Origin: Rhodococcus_G sp042754225
GTDB taxonomy: Bacteria > Actinomycetota > Actinomycetes > Mycobacteriales > Mycobacteriaceae
Assembly: GCF_042754225.1 (NCBI RefSeq)
Contig: NZ_JBHZAH010000004.1
Coordinates: forward strand, 31,792-95,791
DNA length: 64,000 bases
Direction of reading: 5' to 3'
The translations under genes and the position numbers were made by a program. Shown here piece after piece: positions 8,154-15,923 of this stretch (positions are counted from its first letter, which is position 1; each line of letters begins with the position of its first letter). The notes beneath the pieces are model-generated. The model did no database searches. It was not told the origin of the DNA and saw only the letters and a list, made by a program, of their open reading frames with translations.

Positions 8154-10061
8154 TCAGTTCATGAGCCCCGAGCGGGCCAGGAAGGTCTTGGCGCCGTCGA
8201 GGCCCTGGGCGCCGCCGTAGGACGCCATCACGCCGGTCGACGAGTTGGCGTACCAGATCTTGAAGGTGTTGTTGTAGCCCGGGCCGTCGATGTGCGCGGC
8301 CGCCACCCGGCCGGTGTCCTCGACCGTCTCGTTGGTGGCGACGGCGGAGTTGTTCTGGAATCCCTGCCGGATCCCGAGCACCCGCTTCTTCGCGTCCTTG
8401 ACGTCGACCGAGACGATGATCGACTGGTAGTCGCCGGTGGTGATGCCCGCGGTCAACGCGCTGCCCTTACGGATCACGCACTGCAACTGCAGGCCACCGT
8501 TCTCGGTCTCCCCGGACGTCTTGCAGTTCTCCACCTCGGTGCGCAGCGCAGCCGGCAGCCCGGCGATCACCGCCTCCTTCGACGCAGGCGCGGTCGCGCC
8601 GCCCGTACCGTCACCGCCGGAACCCGCGGCCGCACCGGAATCCGTGGCGGCACCGGACGATCCGCCCGCGACCAGCGCCGGGGCCGGCTCGGCCGGGGCG
8701 TCCTCGCCGCCGAGCGCGTACACGCCGACCCCGACACCGACGGCGACCACCGCGACGGCCGCGGCGACCAGCGCCCACGTCTTCCCGCGACCCGCGGTGC
8801 CCGACCCGCCCGCCGGGACCTCGGGGGGAATGGCCGAAAACTGTTGCGTGGGCGGATCGTACGACTGGGTCGTCGGCGTCGACTGCGGTGGCACGGGCGG
8901 CGCGTACGGCTGAGGTGCGGGCGCGGGGGTCACCGGCGCGGCACCGGGCGGCGGCCCGCCGAGACCGCGGACGATCGGCGCCGCCGCGGCGATCGCGCCC
9001 TGCGCCACGACGGTCTTCGGGTCGTCGAGGGTCGCGATCGGGCCGAGCTCGGCGAGCCGCGCGTGCACGATCGGGATCCGCGAGGAGCCGCCGGTCAGGT
9101 ACAGCGCCTCGAGCTCGCTCGGGTCGGTGACCCGGGCGTCGGCCAGGGTCGCCCGAGTGAGGTGGACCGCCCTGTCCAGGGCGGGGGCGATCAGTTCCTC
9201 GAACTCCTCGCGGGTGATCTGGAACCGTTCGCTGCCGCGCCCGTCACCGCCGGTGACGGTGATCGTCGCGGACGGGGCCTCCGACAGCAGCTCCTTGGCG
9301 CGGCGGATGGAGTCGTCGAGGGCGTACCGGACGTCCATCGGCGCCTCGCGACGCAGGTAGTCGAGCAGGTCCGGGTCGCGGGCCTCGAGCTGCTGGTCCA
9401 CCCAGCGGCGGACGAACGCGTCGAAGTTCTTGCCGCCGAGCCCGTTGTCGCCGCGCGCGGCGACCACGTCGAAGGTGCCCGCGTCGTTGGCCTCGAGGAC
9501 GGCGATGTCGAGGGTGCCGCCGCCGAAGTCGAACACCGCGATCTTCGTTCCCGGGGCGAGGGTGTTCGCGCGCGAGTAGTAGTGCGCGGCGGCCCGCGGT
9601 TCGGACACCGTGCGGATCTTCGACGCGTCGAGCCCGAGCCGCCCCGCGGCGTCGAGGAGCACCTGGATCTCCCGCGGCGACCACGCCTCCGGGTGGGTGA
9701 GCACCAGCTCCGACGGCGCGGATCCGCCGTGCGCGCCGACCGCACGGGCCATCACCGACTCGAGCACCGCCGCGACCGGCACCGACGCCGGCAGGTCGTA
9801 CCCGTTGACGTTCACCACGCCCTGCGCGACCACGCGCTTCGGGGAGGGCATGAACGCGGCCGGGTTGGACTCGGCCCGGTCGGCGGCGACGTCCCCGACC
9901 GCGATGCGGTCCGGCGACTCGACGAACACCGACGACGACATCGTGGTGCGGTTGTGGCTCAGCTGCAGAGCTTCCACGGACCCGGACACCGGGCCGGTGT
10001 GCGCGGCCGCGGTGTTGGAGGTACCGAAGTCGATACCGAGCACCCATTCTCGGGCGGACAT
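8154..10061 (-). CDS. Membrane-anchored Hsp70-family ATPase
   Basis: The 635-residue protein has an Hsp70/actin-type ATPase domain at residues 1-370: GIDFGTSNT near the start (phosphate 1), FDFGGGTLDIAV (phosphate 2) and LYLTGGSSRIPIV (adenosine site). The usual peptide-binding domain is missing. Instead there is a Pro-rich linker, one membrane segment around residues 424-450 (ALVAAAVAVVAVGVGVGVYA) and an outside domain of about 190 residues. This suggests an ATP-driven switch in the cytosol linked to a sensing or effector domain beyond the membrane. The ATG at 10061 follows AAGGGA. It is divergent from two dynamin-like GTPase genes, a recurring actinobacterial arrangement. Confidence 0.85.
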   Translation of the reverse strand: MSAREWVLGIDFGTSNTAAAHTGPVSGSVEALQLSHNRTTMSSSVFVESPDRIAVGDVAADRAESNPAAFMPSPKRVVAQGVVNVNGYDLPASVPVAAVLESVMARAVGAHGGSAPSELVLTHPEAWSPREIQVLLDAAGRLGLDASKIRTVSEPRAAAHYYSRANTLAPGTKIAVFDFGGGTLDIAVLEANDAGTFDVVAARGDNGLGGKNFDAFVRRWVDQQLEARDPDLLDYLRREAPMDVRYALDDSIRRAKELLSEAPSATITVTGGDGRGSERFQITREEFEELIAPALDRAVHLTRATLADARVTDPSELEALYLTGGSSRIPIVHARLAELGPIATLDDPKTVVAQGAIAAAAPIVRGLGGPPPGAAPVTPAPAPQPYAPPVPPQSTPTTQSYDPPTQQFSAIPPEVPAGGSGTAGRGKTWALVAAAVAVVAVGVGVGVYALGGEDAPAEPAPALVAGGSSGAATDSGAAAGSGGDGTGGATAPASKEAVIAGLPAALRTEVENCKTSGETENGGLQLQCVIRKGSALTAGITTGDYQSIIVSVDVKDAKKRVLGIRQGFQNNSAVATNETVEDTGRVAAAHIDGPGYNNTFKIWYANSSTGVMASYGGAQGLDGAKTFLARSGLMN

Positions 10062-10214
10062 CAGCGGAGTCCCTTCTCGTCGCCGGCTGCCCGGGCGCAC
10101 TGGTTCATCGGTTCGGTCCTTCCTGTGTCCGCAGCGGAGCTGGGACGTTCGTGTCGTCTCCCAGTTGGATCGCGGGCACCGGCGAAAGGTTCCCGGTGGT
10201 GTCGACGACCGTCG

Positions 10215-10547
10215 TCAGCCCCGGCCGGCGGGCCGCACGGTGACCTGGTTCGGCTGGTATCCGGCGGCCGTCGCGGCGTCGCGCAACCCGCCGACCTGGC
10301 CACGGGTCCAGTCCTCGGGATGCGTCAACACCAGCGCGTCCGGTCCGGTCACGATCCCGGCCAGCTGCGCCGACGCGACGGCGGCGGCCGAGGTGGCGGC
10401 AGGCACGACCAGCTCCGGCCGCGACCGGGCGTCCGGTGCCGGCTCGCCCAGCGAAAGCCGCTGCGCGAGACCCGTTCCGGTGTCGAGCAGGCCCGCGGAC
10501 ACCGACCCGTCCGCGAAGTCGATCGTCAACACCAGCGTCCCGCCCAT
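10215..10547 (-). CDS. Short Hsp70-like protein, partial ATPase fold
   Basis: This 110-residue protein resembles pieces of an Hsp70 ATPase domain: LVLTIDFADGSVSAGLLD at the N-terminus where GIDFGTSNT would be, and DALVLTHPEDWTRGQV, which matches ELVLTHPEAWSPREI of the next gene. The phosphate-2 and adenosine motifs are absent, so it cannot be a full ATPase. It could be a decayed duplicate or a dominant partner of the large Hsp70-like protein. The start follows GGGGG. It is the first gene of the leftward row. Confidence 0.65.
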   Translation of the reverse strand: MGGTLVLTIDFADGSVSAGLLDTGTGLAQRLSLGEPAPDARSRPELVVPAATSAAAVASAQLAGIVTGPDALVLTHPEDWTRGQVGGLRDAATAAGYQPNQVTVRPAGRG

Positions 10548-10746
10548 CGTGCCCCCTGAACCTCGTCGCCGTCCCACGGTCGGGACGGCCGGGCGGCATC
10601 ATTGCACGACGCCGCCCCAGCCGTGCACCGCCGCCCCGATCGGAGGCGGAAGAATCTCAGTGGCGCACATCACAATTCGGCGGAGTGTTCGAGGTCGGTG
10701 CGGCAGACGCCCGCCGGGGCCGACACCGGGAGGCGGAGTAATGCCC

Positions 10747-10764
10747 TAGGGTACGGACGGTACC
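10747..10764 (+). promoter_or_regulatory. Possible promoter -10 with overlapping inverted repeat before the iniA-like gene
   Basis: TAGGGT fits the TAnnnT -10 pattern and partly overlaps the perfect inverted repeat GGTAC-GGACG-GTACC, 28 bases before the GTG start. A repressor binding there would block transcription of the dynamin genes. No clear -35 was found. Confidence 0.35.
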
Positions 10765-10791
10765 GACGGCAGGCGGCACGGAAGGAGATGC

Positions 10792-12642
10792 GTGGACGGG
10801 TCCGGAGAGCACGATCGCCGGACGGCGACGCCCCCGCGTCAACGGGCCGACGCCCTGCTCGCGTCGATCACCGGAAAGATCCTGCGCCCGTTTGGTCACG
10901 ACGAGCTCAGCGACCTCGCCGAGCAGCGGGCGTCCGGCGCGGACCAGGTCCGATCCGTCGTGGTCGTCGGCGAGGTGGGGCGTGGCAAGAGCTCCCTGAT
11001 CAACGCCCTCGTCGGCAGGCGGGACGCCAGCCCCGTCGGGGTGGACGTGACCACCTCGACGACCCTCGCGGTCGGGGAGGCGTCCGGCGAGTACCCCGAC
11101 GGCACCGCGCACCTGCTCTTCCCCGGCCGCAGCGAACGCATTCCGCACGCGGACCTCGCGGACTGGGTGACCTGCGAGGGCCGCCGCGTCACCGACGCCC
11201 GGATCGACGAGCTGCCGACCCGGGCGATCGTCCCGGTCGCGGGCAGTCGCCTCGGGGACGTCACGGTGGTCGACACCCCCGGCGTGGGTGGACTGGACCC
11301 CGGCTACGCGGCGCTGGCGACGGCGTCCGCGGCCCGGGCGTGCGTGCTGGTGATGGTGTGTGACGCCGGCAGCCCGATCACGGCGCCGGAGATGGCGTTC
11401 GTCCGGGACGCCGGTGCCGGCGTCGAGGCGCTGGTCGTCGTGGTCACCAAGACCGACAAGAACGTCCGGCGCTGGAAGCCGATCGTCGCGGAGAACCGGG
11501 CGCTGCTGCGCGAACACCTCGGTCGGGACGTGCCGGTGCTCCCGGTGTCGAGCCTGCGGGCGCTGCTCGCCGCGGAGTCGCCGCCCGGACCCGAGCGGGA
11601 CCGCGCCGAGCAGCGGTCCGGCATCGCCGGTCTGCGCTCCACCATCCACGCGAAACTGGCGGCGGCGGAGGACCTTCCGGCGGCGAACGGGCTGCGGACG
11701 GTCGTCGGGGGACTGCGGTCCCTTGACGCCGACATGGGCGCACAGATCGACGCCCTCACCCGGGGCGACCAGGTCATCCCGGGCCTCACCGAGCAACTCG
11801 CGGAACTGCAGGACCTCAAGGACCACTCCCAGCAGTGGGAGCAGTACCTGCAGCGGGACCTGACCCTGATCCGGCAGGACGCGACCGACGAACTCGACCG
11901 CCGGCTGGACGCGATCCGGGACAAGTGGACGACCCGGATCAACAAGAGCGGAATGGAAGTGCTGCGGAAGAACCCGCAGCACTTCACCGCCGAGATGGAG
12001 AGCGACTTCCAGGGCGCGATGGCGGCGTCGATCACCGTCTTCCTGGACCGGTTGCACGGCACCATCGTGGCGCCCCGATTCGATTCGGAATTGGTGTGGA
12101 ACGAGATTCAGCACCAGGTCACCGCCGCCCTGGCCAACCGCTCCCTCGAGACGCACCGCGTCGCCGGGAAACGCCAGGGCCTGCTGGACCCGTCGATGCT
12201 CACGATGGGCGTGATGGGCTCGTCGATGCTCGGCGGCCTGATCGGAGTGACCACGGTCGTCGGCGTCGGTGCCGTGGTCGGCGTCGCCTGGGTCGGATTC
12301 AACCTCGGTTTCCGGGCGATGCGGGCCGGCAAGACGAACCTGCTGTCCTGGATGCGGGAGACGACCGCCACCACCAAGACCACCACCGCGCGGATGCTCG
12401 AATCCGCACTCGCGCTGGCCCGCCCGGAGATCGTCATCCGGTACCGCGACCACCTCAAGACCTCGATCGAGCATCTGCAGAAGCAGATCAAGGAGGCCGA
12501 GGACCTCGCCCGCACCGACAAGGCGACGCGCGAGAAGAAGCTCTCCCGCCTCGAGGGCAACCGGAAGGTGGTCGTGAACAACATCGCCCGGGCCGAAGCG
12601 CTGATCGCGGAACTCACCGGCGCCGACGGCGGTGCCCGGTGA
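10792..12642 (+). CDS. Dynamin-like GTPase (IniA-type)
   Basis: The 616-residue protein has a dynamin GTPase domain with the P-loop GEVGRGKSS at residues 60-68, G3 as VVDTPGVGG near 166 and G4 as VTKTD near 222. A long helical region follows, with a glycine-rich hydrophobic stretch around residues 465-500 that probably inserts into the membrane, and a helical tail. In M. tuberculosis IniA (640 residues) is induced by cell-wall drugs and remodels membranes; this protein has the same size and layout. GTG at 10792 follows AAGGAG. Its stop overlaps the next start as GTGA, so the two GTPases are translated together, as expected for partners. Confidence 0.88.
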   Translation: MDGSGEHDRRTATPPRQRADALLASITGKILRPFGHDELSDLAEQRASGADQVRSVVVVGEVGRGKSSLINALVGRRDASPVGVDVTTSTTLAVGEASGEYPDGTAHLLFPGRSERIPHADLADWVTCEGRRVTDARIDELPTRAIVPVAGSRLGDVTVVDTPGVGGLDPGYAALATASAARACVLVMVCDAGSPITAPEMAFVRDAGAGVEALVVVVTKTDKNVRRWKPIVAENRALLREHLGRDVPVLPVSSLRALLAAESPPGPERDRAEQRSGIAGLRSTIHAKLAAAEDLPAANGLRTVVGGLRSLDADMGAQIDALTRGDQVIPGLTEQLAELQDLKDHSQQWEQYLQRDLTLIRQDATDELDRRLDAIRDKWTTRINKSGMEVLRKNPQHFTAEMESDFQGAMAASITVFLDRLHGTIVAPRFDSELVWNEIQHQVTAALANRSLETHRVAGKRQGLLDPSMLTMGVMGSSMLGGLIGVTTVVGVGAVVGVAWVGFNLGFRAMRAGKTNLLSWMRETTATTKTTTARMLESALALARPEIVIRYRDHLKTSIEHLQKQIKEAEDLARTDKATREKKLSRLEGNRKVVVNNIARAEALIAELTGADGGAR

Positions 12643-14051
12643 CAGGTCCGCCGCTCGATCCGGTCCGCGCCAGCCTGGACCGGGCCCTGCACGCGCTCGC
12701 CGCACTCGGTCCCGAACTCGCCGCGGAGGCCAACCGGATCGGCGCGATCCTGTGGTCGCCGCCACGGATCGTGGTCGTCGGGCGCCTGAAGGCGGGCAAG
12801 TCCACCCTGGTCAACGCGCTGGTCGGGGCCGCGGTCGCGGAGACCGCTGCGCTCGAGGCCACCAGCGTCGTCTCCGTCTACCAGGACGGCGCGCCGGCCC
12901 GGGTCGAGGCGGTGCTGCTCGACGGCACCCGCAACCCGGTCGACACCGTCCGCGGGCAGATCGCCGCCCTGCCGGTGCCCGCCGACGAGATCGCGTACCT
13001 GCACCGGTGGCTGCCGTCGGCCGCGATACGCGATCACACCCTCGTCGACACGCCGGGACTGGCGACCCTGACCGCGGAGAACGAGGCCCGTACCCGCCGC
13101 GCGCTGATCGACGGGTTCGAGCAGACCCGCACCGCGTCCGTCGACGCCGACGCGGCGGTGTTCCTGTTCGACTCCACCCCGCGCGCCGACGAGGTCGATT
13201 TCCTGCGGCAGCTCGGCTTCACGCCACTCACGACGCTCGGGGTGCTCTCGCGCGCGGACGGGTTCGGGGAGGGTGCGCTCGGCAACCGGGACCCGCTCGA
13301 GCACGCCGCCGAGCACGCGGTCACCCTCGCGCATCGCTTGCGCGGCACCGTGATGACGGTGCTGCCGATCGCCGGGCTGCTGGCCGAGACCTCGCACACC
13401 GGCGCGCTGACCGAGGCCGATGCACGCGCCCTCGCGGAGCTCGGGGCGATGGCGCCGCTGGACCTGATCGACCTGCTCGACTCCGACGACCCCGCCGAGC
13501 CGCACGTCCGCGACCGGCTGCTCGACCTGCTCGGCGAGTACGGGATGATCCACGGTCGTGCGGTCGCGGGCCGGGGTGCGGCCGCGCTCAACGACTGGCT
13601 CGTCGCGAAATCCGGTGTCCCGCAGTTGCGGCGCGTCCTCGCTCGGCATCTCGGTGCGTTCGCCGCGGTGCACCGGGCCGGCCGGATCGTGCGGGAGCTG
13701 GACCAGCTGGCCTACACCCATCCCGCCCGCGACCGGATCCGCGACATCGCCGCCGCCCTGCGGGCGGACCCCGCGCTGCGCACCGTGGTCCTGTTCGAAC
13801 ACCTCGGGGCGATGCTCGACGCCGACCCGGCCTCGCCGGTGACCGACGAACTGCGTCGACTGATCGAACACCCCACCGACGCAGGCAGACTCGGGCTCCC
13901 GCCGGGTGCCACCGCAGATCAGGTCCGGGCCGAGGCCCGCCGCAAGCTGTCCTGGGCGCAGGCGCAGCAGCTGTCGACGATGACCGCCGCGGAGGACGCG
14001 GCCCTGGTCCCGCTGATCCACACGTACGGACTGCTCGCGCGCGGCGTGTGA
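12639..14051 (+). CDS. Dynamin-like GTPase (IniC-type)
   Basis: This 470-residue protein has the P-loop GRLKAGKST at residues 48-56, G3 as LVDTPGLATL near residue 140 and LSRADGFGEG as the likely G4 region. The rest is helical, without a clear membrane hairpin. It is close in size to mycobacterial IniC (493 residues), the partner of IniA. The start is the GTG at 12639, which overlaps the TGA of the preceding gene by four bases; the same reading frame continues open upstream but those codons belong to the first GTPase gene. The tight pair suggests a heteromeric membrane-remodelling machine. Confidence 0.85.
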   Translation: MTGPPLDPVRASLDRALHALAALGPELAAEANRIGAILWSPPRIVVVGRLKAGKSTLVNALVGAAVAETAALEATSVVSVYQDGAPARVEAVLLDGTRNPVDTVRGQIAALPVPADEIAYLHRWLPSAAIRDHTLVDTPGLATLTAENEARTRRALIDGFEQTRTASVDADAAVFLFDSTPRADEVDFLRQLGFTPLTTLGVLSRADGFGEGALGNRDPLEHAAEHAVTLAHRLRGTVMTVLPIAGLLAETSHTGALTEADARALAELGAMAPLDLIDLLDSDDPAEPHVRDRLLDLLGEYGMIHGRAVAGRGAAALNDWLVAKSGVPQLRRVLARHLGAFAAVHRAGRIVRELDQLAYTHPARDRIRDIAAALRADPALRTVVLFEHLGAMLDADPASPVTDELRRLIEHPTDAGRLGLPPGATADQVRAEARRKLSWAQAQQLSTMTAAEDAALVPLIHTYGLLARGV

Positions 14052-14164
14052 GCCGCGCCACGATCGTCTCGGTCGGGAACCTTGCCCGCCGCGCCGGGCA
14101 TCCAACCCCCGACACCATCCCGAGGGCCCGAGCGCGGCGCGGGAGCGACGAAAGGACCACCGAA

Positions 14165-15454
14165 GTGCGTGGGACGAATGTGATGCGGACGAATGCGATG
14201 TCGAGGAAATGGATTCCGCGGGCCGCGGCCGTGCTGTGCGCGGGCGTGCTGGTCGCCGGCTGCGGCGGCACCGACAGCGAGCCGAAGGCCGGTTCCGGCG
14301 GCGCCGCTGCCCCGACCGTCGACGCCGCCGCACTGGACACCGGCAGTTACCCGACCAGTCCGGCCCCCGAATTCGGAGTCGCCACTTCCGAGAACATCAT
14401 CGAGGTGGAGGGACAGCGACTCGCCGAGTTCACCGTCGCGCCGTTCGAGATCGACCCCGAGCTGATCGCCGGGAAGATGCCGACGATGGTGATGCGCAGC
14501 GGCAAGAACCTCGGTGTCGTCATCGGCGGCAAGGCCGGCGACATCGCCCACGAGAACCAAATGCTCTACGGCTATGTCTCCACCGCCGCCACGAACACCC
14601 CGAACGTCACCGACCCGTCCCGGTCGGTGGTCAACGCGGTGCTGCGGTTCGGCAACCCGGAGATCGCCGCCAAGGTCGCCCGCGCGATCCAGACCGAGCT
14701 CACCACCGTCGACGACGGCGCCGGGATCGCGACCGCCCAGACCGTCGACGTGCTGCCGAACACCCTCGTCTCGACCCGCGAGACGAATTCCAGTGCGGGC
14801 CGGACCGTCTCGGTGAACGCACTGACCCCGCACGGCGACTACCTGCTCTACACCTGGGCGCAGGCGCCGGTCGGCCAGAAGGACTGGACCGCGAAGGCGG
14901 TCGCGAAGGCCGTCAGCCTGCAGGGCCCGCTGATCGACAAGTTCCCGGCGCAGCCGACCAAGGAGCAGAACGGCGGCAAGTCCGCCGAGTTCCCGAAGGT
15001 CGACCAGGACAAGATCCTGATCTACGCGGTCCCCGAGAAGGACAAGCAGGCGAAGCTCGGCGACGACATGGCCGTCTACGGCCCGCGCGGCATGTCGCAC
15101 AAGTCGACGAACCCGCCGCTGACCTACCGGGTCCTCACCGAGACCGGGGCCGACCACAGCGCCGTGGCCAAGACCACCGTCTACCGGGCCTCGGACGGCG
15201 CCGGTGCCCGCACGATCGCCGACGAGTTCGCGAAAGATCTCGCCGCGCAAGGCTTCGCCGCGGCGCCCTCCCCGCAGGGGCTGCCGGACGCGAAGTGCGT
15301 CACCAAGGACACGGTGCGCGGCACCGAGATCTACTGCACGGTGGTCAACGGCCGCTACGTCGGCGAGGCCTCCGGTCTGGACGACAAGAAGGACGTCGAC
15401 CAGCAGATCTCTGCTCAGTACCTGATCCTCGATCAGGCCGACCAGAATATCTGA
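14165..15454 (+). CDS. Lipoprotein, DUF7373-like
   Basis: The 429-residue product has a signal peptide with lipobox LVAGC around residue 30, so it should be exported and lipid-anchored. The mature part is soluble, rich in Lys, Asp and Thr, and has several Cys near the end (for example DAKCVTKDTVRG and EIYCTVVNG). Length and style match the Nocardiaceae lipoproteins called DUF7373; this is from memory. The GTG at 14165 follows AAGGA. It lies 113 bases after the second dynamin gene and could act with it at the envelope. Function unknown. Confidence 0.78.
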   Translation: MRGTNVMRTNAMSRKWIPRAAAVLCAGVLVAGCGGTDSEPKAGSGGAAAPTVDAAALDTGSYPTSPAPEFGVATSENIIEVEGQRLAEFTVAPFEIDPELIAGKMPTMVMRSGKNLGVVIGGKAGDIAHENQMLYGYVSTAATNTPNVTDPSRSVVNAVLRFGNPEIAAKVARAIQTELTTVDDGAGIATAQTVDVLPNTLVSTRETNSSAGRTVSVNALTPHGDYLLYTWAQAPVGQKDWTAKAVAKAVSLQGPLIDKFPAQPTKEQNGGKSAEFPKVDQDKILIYAVPEKDKQAKLGDDMAVYGPRGMSHKSTNPPLTYRVLTETGADHSAVAKTTVYRASDGAGARTIADEFAKDLAAQGFAAAPSPQGLPDAKCVTKDTVRGTEIYCTVVNGRYVGEASGLDDKKDVDQQISAQYLILDQADQNI

Positions 15455-15468
15455 CCTTCCACCATCGA

Positions 15469-15498
15469 GCCGGTGGCCCCGTGTCGTGGGCCACCGGC
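15469..15498. terminator. Bidirectional hairpin terminator
   Basis: GCCGGTGGCCC and GGGCCACCGGC form a perfect 11-bp stem with an 8-base loop between the convergent lipoprotein and GNAT genes. It has no long T-run. Confidence 0.65.
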
Positions 15499-15532
15499 GT
15501 CGTCGGTCAGCGCGCCGTGTGGACGCGGGGCA

Positions 15533-15817
15533 CTAGGCGACGAGGTCCTGGTACTCCGCGTTCTGCGCGACGAACTTCTCCACGTACGAGCACCCCGCGA
15601 TGATCTTCAGCCCGTCAGCCCGGGTGGCGTCGAGCGCGGCCGTCACGACCTTGCCCGCGATGCCCTGGCCGCGAAAGTCGGGGCTGGTGACCGTGTGGTC
15701 GAAGTTCCGCACGCCGCCGACCTCGGTGTAGTCGGCGTGGCCGGCGAGGACGTCGTCGACGTAGATCTCGAACGTGCTCTGCTCCGGCTTGTGCTCGATG
15801 CGGTTCGTCACGGTCAC
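15533..15817 (-). CDS. GNAT-family N-acetyltransferase, YjdJ type
   Basis: The 94-residue protein is a minimal GNAT fold. It shows the strand FEIYVDDVLAGHADY, the acetyl-CoA pyrophosphate loop as SPDFRGQGIAGKVV, and IIAGCSYVEKFVAQNAEY at the end, typical of the short YjdJ-type members. It transfers or binds acetyl groups from acetyl-CoA; the substrate is not known. It stands alone between two convergent terminators. Confidence 0.85.
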   Translation of the reverse strand: MTVTNRIEHKPEQSTFEIYVDDVLAGHADYTEVGGVRNFDHTVTSPDFRGQGIAGKVVTAALDATRADGLKIIAGCSYVEKFVAQNAEYQDLVA

Positions 15818-15923
15818 GGATCCCTTCGTCGGTGGTTGCCTCGCACGCTACCCAGAGGGCGTACGCGGGGCACTGCAGGGGTCAACCGCCCTGCCGTGCC
15901 CGCGTATTCCGGCGGGCCGACGG

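Noticed and set aside
5094..10559. Very long open frame on the + strand across the Hsp70-like region
   Set aside because: It is antisense to several well-supported leftward genes with clear motifs, and its Arg/Gly/Val-rich composition is that of GC-rich antisense DNA.
12632..14164. Open frame in front of the lipoprotein at 14165
   Set aside because: It is the wrong frame of the IniC-like gene; the lipoprotein signal begins at 14165.
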